A stretch of DNA of 64,000 bases from contig OY987268.1 in NCBI GenBank assembly GCA_963920665.1, positions 5,706,501 to 5,770,500 on the forward strand, read 5' to 3'. Both the position numbers and the translations under genes were made by a program. The stretch comes from Straminergon stramineum. Lineage: Eukaryota; Streptophyta; Bryopsida; Hypnales; Calliergonaceae. The notes beneath the pieces were generated by a model. That model was given only the letters and a program-made list of their open reading frames with translations. It was not told the origin of the DNA and ran no database searches. This document shows positions 58,550 through 64,000 of the stretch, piece by piece. Numbering within the stretch: the stretch's first letter is position 1; every line of letters starts with the position of its first letter.

Positions 58550-59041
58550 ATGGCACTAGCGTCATCAGCGATGGCATTTCTGTGCCAATCCGGGATCCAG
58601 AGGTCACCCCAACTCTCTCACAAGCCCTTAAACCCTCCCTCCTTGAATCCTCCCGCAGTGCATTTCCCAGGAACCCTGAGGAGGTTTCGTTCCCGCAGTG
58701 GTGCCGCAGTGGCATGCTACGTGCGCCCGTTGCGTCCCGTGGAGGAGCGGTTCCGCATTCAGGTGGAGCGGAACGTGGACGAGGCGAAGCTGCGGGAACT
58801 CAACGTCCAGCGCTGGTCGCAGTGGGCGTCGGACGTGTGCGCGTACGACCACGAGTGGAAAGTGGACGAGCAGGTGTACATCGTCAAGGGCTGCGTGCGC
58901 GTCACGCCGGAGGACTGCCAGGATTGCACGTACTTCTACGCGGGCGACTTGGTGCGCTTTCCCAAGTGGTTTAGTGCTACATTGAGCTTCGACGGGGAGT
59001 ATGAGCAGCGGTACAGGTTTTTGGCCTGTGGAGATGATTAG
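58550..59041 (+). CDS. Plastid-type RmlC-like cupin (Cupin_3) protein
   Basis: Single-exon gene of 163 residues from ATG 58550; an in-frame ATG at 58529 would add seven. The N-terminal ~60 residues are rich in Ser, Ala, Pro and Arg without acidic residues, as in a chloroplast transit peptide. The rest is one small cupin domain: ERFRIQVERNVDEAKL, then W-Q-W, YDHEWKVDEQVYIVKG, a short strand region, FYAGDLVRFPKWFSATLSF, and ending RYRFLACGD. This matches the plant RmlC-like cupin group that includes the plastid nucleoid protein PTAC18 and its relatives. The canonical His-rich metal site of other cupins is largely absent, as is usual for this subgroup, so the reaction is unknown. It is convergent with the LPA3-like gene. 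Family assignment is firm; PTAC18 identity is not. Confidence 0.85.
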   Translation: MALASSAMAFLCQSGIQRSPQLSHKPLNPPSLNPPAVHFPGTLRRFRSRSGAAVACYVRPLRPVEERFRIQVERNVDEAKLRELNVQRWSQWASDVCAYDHEWKVDEQVYIVKGCVRVTPEDCQDCTYFYAGDLVRFPKWFSATLSFDGEYEQRYRFLACGDD

Positions 59042-60408
59042 GAAGGTAATGGCATTGAAACTGAAAATTAGGGTTTAGGATTCGGAAGTACTTGCGCCAA
59101 ACTTCACAGAATTGTGTGTGGAGGAAGTATCTTCCAATATATGAGAAAGGCTTAGGGTTTAGGGTTCAGAAATCTAAGATTGTTCACTTCTTCCCTGAGG
59201 TTTAAGAGAACCATTAAATGTACAATTTGAGCACGCCGATTCCATGTTGGCATTTTTAGTTCTTTGGCATACCTTTACTGCAAGAAATTCTATCTAAGGT
59301 ACCACTGCGAATTTGGAGTCTGTTTAACTACCTCTCTATGCATTTCAAGGGCTAGGGGAAGAAATTTATTTAGAGATTCCATATGCGTAGTTGAATGCTA
59401 TGGATATGCTTATTGGATGATCAAATATTGCTTTCTGAATTTCGAAGTTAAGCAAATGACATTGCAGGAAAGAGAAGGCAGAAGCAGCTGTTGTTCTATG
59501 GTATTGCTAGAGCGTGAGTTTGAGTCTTGTTGTAAGAATTGGCAGCGATTGCAGAACGTATTGTTGAATGGGTAGCACTGATGCTTGAGTTAGTCTTATT
59601 GGTAGAAGTGGGGAGAGATGGCATCTCTTTCACCCATCCTGGTCTTACGCCATTGAAGATTGATGTCTTGTGCAGGCTTTAACTTTTTCTATCTTCTAGA
59701 TGCCTTTCCTAGTCATTCCACGGATGTTTGTGTTAAAACAATGCGATGGCTGTATTCATTTGTTTTTTGTTTTTTTTATTCACAACTACAGCAATAACTT
59801 TAGGGCAGTGTAGTTGTATTGAATTTTAAAGGCTTCGGTCAGTAGCTTCATTGTTGATGAAAGATACATATAGTTGGGCATGATTGCAAGCAATATAATC
59901 ACATTGGGTTGTCTTCTTCCTAAATTTAGGTCCCATCCTTGCAAAAACTGGGGACCAAAAGTCTTTTGCACCACTTGACATGCTAATTCGTGTTTGAAAA
60001 CCAACATGCAAAGATAAGCAAAAACAAATATGCAAATAAGGGTCCAATACAAATATGCAAATATAGATTGGGGTCCTTGTTCAATTGTCGACAAAATTCA
60101 ACGAAATTAAGAAAGTCTGAAAATAGTAACCTCGCTCAAACGTTGACTTGGACACTTTCAAGATTAAACAGATGCACAATTTTAAGTGGCATCACATGCT
60201 GTATTGCCATGATAAATGAAGTATTAATAACAATAGCGGCTACATTGGGACAATTCCATTCATAATTTGAGTCAACCGAATGGATTTTTGAATCTTTTCT
60301 GACTTGTTACATTACAGGTTGCTCAGATACTACAGAATACAAATGCTTCTTGAAGCAGTGAAATGGTACATTTTACAAATACAGAACGCGCTGCATAGTC
60401 TCCAACTC
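59042..60408. other. Convergent 3' region between cupin and LPA3-like genes
   Basis: Holds the 3' UTRs of both genes. Telomere-like motifs (TTAGGGTTTAGG near 59069 and TTAGGGTTTAGGG near 59152) lie just after the cupin stop. The open frames here have no recognised similarity. Confidence 0.5.
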
Positions 60409-63400
60409 TTAACCAAGAAGATTTGAGAAGAAACCCCTGCAAGCACAAGACTTCGTCAGTCCCTCTTTTGTAACCATCCCCGAGTTATGGACATCCTAGT
60501 AAAATTGCCAAGTGGGAACAACTTCCAAGACTAATGTAAGGTACAGGATATTACAATTGTTATATTGATATATTGATCCCTGTCATAATCGGCAACTCAT
60601 CTACTCAATTCACTTGCTTGGGACTAATTAGCAAGTGGGGTATGCATGAGGGGGCTAAATGCCTACACCAACTGATCTTTGAATGAAAATGGGTCTGTCT
60701 ACTATCACGCATAGTGGTCTACAACCTCCTTTGAAATTGCATAAGAAAATCTTTCTTAGTGATAAAAACTTGCTCTCTTGTATCCAAAGATCTCTTTCAG
60801 AGCGCTGTACTGTACATTTCCCAAGAATCACACGGCTCCAAATGTCCAAGAACTTGGACGTGACACAAATAGTATACTCTACCTCAAGGCTACGACAGTT
60901 TCGGAACTCACTTAAAGGTTTACAATGAATACAATGAACATACCAGATACCAGTTTGTGGTGATTGCACCTTCGTTACTCTGCCACTGTAAGCGTCACTG
61001 ATTTCCCCCCGGGTCGGTGCGTGGTCAAACGATGCAATAGGAGAGTATTGCTCTTCTCCACGGGCTAAATCATATCTCTTGTAAATTTCATACGGTCCTG
61101 GATATGCCATCCTGTCAATTCCCCATCTCTACAAGTTAATTCAGATGCAATTGCCGCAGGTTTTCACATTACAGTAACGAGTCCACAAAATGCTGGGATA
61201 CATGGAGCATACCGAACAGTCTTGTGTGAGTTTTCATGCAAAGACAAAAGAAAAATGAAGAACACATTTTGAATCAATTTCTTTACGCAGTTCTAGAATA
61301 ATTTGAAAAAATCTGGACAAAATCTGGAAAGTGAAAATGGTGGTGAGCTCTAGATTTGGAACATAGAATGAAGGAAGAATAATGAGACTCTGAAAAATAA
61401 ACCTCCTTCGTGAACAGTAAGACCTTTCCAAAACTTATTTGTTCTCTAAGGAATCTTTAATCCTCAGCACTCCAAGTTCATGGTGATGAACAAGGTGCCT
61501 GATGGTGATGATTCGTCCAAACAACTTCTCAATCATCCAGAGTAATGATTGATTCGTTAAACAACAAACCTTCCATTAACCAATTTGATAAAATTGAGGC
61601 ACATAATATATATGTACAAGGTTTAATAAAAAAATATATAAATTCAAAAAGGTATTGAAGGTTTAACGCATTGACTATTTCCGAAATCATTCTCGTGGAT
61701 TTACAACTGTGCCATTATTAGATCCTCAATATACATCAAGAATCTGTTAATTAATACAAATGAGTTCGTTACAAGATCCTTTACAGTGGGGAGATTGATG
61801 GGTCCTCACATGTTTTGCACCCGTTACTATGAACACAATCTCAGGTGGCCAACAAGAAAGTCGGCATATGAGACATTATCAAAGGATGAAATGAGTAAAT
61901 TAGGGGGAAAACGAATACCTATATGCACCGACAATTGGATATTGGGTGCCTGATGTGTACATCAGTCGAAAGTTGTAGCAAGTGAAGAATGATTCCGCAA
62001 ACTCCATCCTTTTGTCTCGCCCTATGATCTGCACAACTTGAAACCAAGTTTCCTTTCAGGTCAACTACACCTTAAAGCGTCTATATAATTATATAGGTAT
62101 GGTCACTATTATAAGACTGTCATAATTTTTTTTGGGTCTTGACGAACATTGAAAGAGGATTCTGATGCACCTTAGCATGTATTTTTTGAACACGGAATGA
62201 ATAAATTACGAAATTTCAAAGAGCTGGTTATAGGTACACCCAAAATCGATCCTAGCCTTTCATGTTCAGACGGTAAGCATTCTAAGCATTCTAAGCAAGA
62301 CACGTTCGAGTAAACGTCGCAATTGGATCCAGTTACTCTACTCCGAATCCCTAAAACCTCATTAAGATAAGACTTTATTTCAAAAAGCTTGAAGGACCAA
62401 AGATTTTGCAAAGGCAATTGCAGGCAAGGGCTTGGAAAGGAAAACATTCTCACTTGCATTACACCACCTGAGGCTGGCAGATCCTGTTACACAATTTGCG
62501 AAAGTGTTCAGGTGTAATTGTACAATTGCGAAAAAATGTCGTCTCACAACTTGTTTGTTGTCTTTAAAAATCAATTGTCAAGAAAGCCTCACATTGATTG
62601 ATGTAGATCTAAATCTCGCAAAGATGTTTGCATGCTTCATAACTCTAGAATTGAGCTTATCAGTTGCCTAATTGATATGAGCTTCTACTGTATGCCCCCT
62701 AGAGAAACTCCATTGGCAAAAATCATGCCGAGGTATAGAAGGTGATTTAAAGTGAAAGTTCATAGTAAAACATATCTGATACAAGGAAGAAACGTTAGCA
62801 GGCGCACACCTTGAGTCTTGGATTAATTATGATAACTGGTCTATCACCTGCTGCCTCCACCATTGCTTTTAAATCCTGGATTCACCCATTAGCCTCATTA
62901 GGCATACAGTTACAATTGAACCACAGGGACCAAGCAGTACTCCAAGCCTAGAAATAAAAGCTCTCAGATAATAGCACAGCTTTTAAGGCGGATCGAGTAC
63001 CAAATATGTGCTTATCAAAACAAGAGTTAAGTCGGGACATTCAGGGTTAATATCACCTCCTAACCCTATGAAGACCCTCGAAGGGACTTAAACTATAAAT
63101 CATAGACGTTGTGGCTTACATCAATGATACAGTTTCCAACAGCATTTTGGGGAGCCATGATAATGAACATGTCGTCGTCTTCGAAAACCTCTTGAGCACC
63201 TGCAATGACAAGCTCATCAAAATTAAGAGACAAGCATGGACAATAAAACAGGAAGCAAACGATATGTGAAAACTGAGAATTAGAAAAGGGGAAGGGTAAT
63301 CCAAACCTACAGCGCCGAATCTGATGAAGGTGCCCTCGTCGATGTAGGTGCCCCAATCCATACGCTCCAGCATTGGACGAGTTCCTGCCAGTGCTAACGG

Positions 63401-64000
63401 CATGCCTCTAAATATTCCTTCTCCCATAGCTCCTTGTACACAAACCTGCATCGGAAGTGTGATAGAATGTTAGATGAGAGGGTCCTATTGTTGAGGTCGA
63501 GAACACGAAAACCTTTAGGAGCTCATCCCTGTTACCACCAACAACTCATCTATTCCTACACTTGATTGGCCCTTGATTAGCAAGTTGGGTGTGAGCATGA
63601 CTTGACTAAATGTCTATGGTCATTGATCTTTGGATGGAGATAGGGTATCTACTGTCCATTCATCGGTAGCTTACAACGTCCCAATTTGAATGATTGCATA
63701 AGAAATCATCATCCATTGAGTGAGAATAATTTGTTCTCAAGAGAATTTGGCCCTTGGAACCTAAAGTGAGCTCTCCACAGCTCTGATCTCCCAATGAACG
63801 CCCACTCCTACATATTGGCTAAAGTGCTTAAAGTGATGGAAAGAGTATCCTTTACCTAACTTCAGGAAATATAAACTAAAGGCATTCAGACAAATCTATC
63901 CATACCTAATCATCCTAAGGTTTCAAGAAAATCAACAACCTTAATTAGGTATATAAATAGGGTTACAATATGACATACTCGAACACGTTTTCCATCATCA
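60409..64000 (-). CDS. DUF1995 chloroplast protein, LOW PSII ACCUMULATION 3-like, 3' part (eight exons)
   Basis: LPA3-type DUF1995 proteins are chloroplast factors needed for photosystem II assembly. The 5' end lies beyond 64000. Exons in coding order: 64000-63979, 63445-63307, 63199-63120, 62875-62810, 62483-62454, 62028-61919, 61111-60944 and 60436-60409. Every phase agrees, giving 213 residues before TAA. Conserved pieces: DDGKRVRVCVQGAMGEGIF, LALAGTRPMLERMDWGTYI, MFIIMAPQNAVGNCIID, AAGDRPVIIINPRLK, DLPASGGVMQ, GRDKRMEFAESFFTCYNFR, YPIVGAYRMAYPGPYEIYKR, SGRVTKVQSPQTGIWGFF. The exon at 62454-62483 is a 30-nt micro-exon. For the 3' end, the donor after codons for TGIW was chosen over a nearby earlier GT because it joins to GFFSNLLG and a stop. 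The DUF1995 match is strong by eye; the choice of LPA3 over other DUF1995 members is less sure. Confidence 0.85.

Noticed and set aside
58510..58974. 154-codon open frame in another frame over the cupin gene
   Set aside because: It has a biased Arg/Gly composition typical of a shadow in GC-rich coding DNA. The cupin frame matches a known fold.

Overview
This is a window of a land-plant nuclear genome. The basis is spliced genes with GT-AG introns that encode plant-type proteins (ribosomal protein eL15, a purple acid phosphatase, two GLUTAMINE DUMPER-like membrane proteins, a plastid-type cupin and a DUF1995/LPA3-like chloroplast protein). These genes are separated by long AT-rich stretches full of small inverted-repeat transposons. 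I cannot name the species. The sparse gene-and-MITE landscape would fit many plants, including seedless ones.

Layout. 1-1555: 3' end of an unidentified + strand gene with a glutamine/histidine-rich repeat region and a C-terminal cysteine cluster. 1.6-5.9 kb: AT-rich, with several repeat families. 6079-7846 (+): complete four-exon eL15 gene with telo-box and GC-rich promoter elements. 10109-12862 (-): complete six-exon purple acid phosphatase. 13-24 kb: non-genic, with a 376-bp foldback, a diverged tandem duplication, and a nest of MITEs around 21.5-23.9 kb. 24037-26097 (-): two-exon GDU-like gene whose intron holds repeats and a foldback element. 26-48 kb: no recognisable gene, many dispersed repeats, a ~180-bp tandem array (43.96-44.5 kb) and TTAA-bounded elements. 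About 48.45-48.75 kb: a decayed hAT transposase C terminus. 50380-50850 (+): second GDU-like gene, intronless, with a tandemly duplicated 3' end. 56159-57230: 1.07-kb near-perfect foldback element. 58550-59041 (+): plastid-type cupin. 60409-64000 (-): last eight exons in the window of a DUF1995/LPA3-like gene, including a 10-codon micro-exon; its 5' end lies beyond the window.

The genes do not form a pathway. They are ordinary dispersed plant genes, and the cupin and LPA3-like gene are convergent neighbours. I found no operon, CRISPR array or new multigene system. The most informative content is the transposon record. A family with inverted ends GGGTGATTGCAAG...CTTGCAATCACC and 5-bp target duplications is seen in nested and inverted copies. 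For one insertion the pre-insertion site survives in another repeat copy in this same window. A second family carries TTAA at both ends followed by CCCYTAAAG-type ends.

All exon joins were worked out by hand from reading frame, splice-site consensus and family knowledge. No database search was run.
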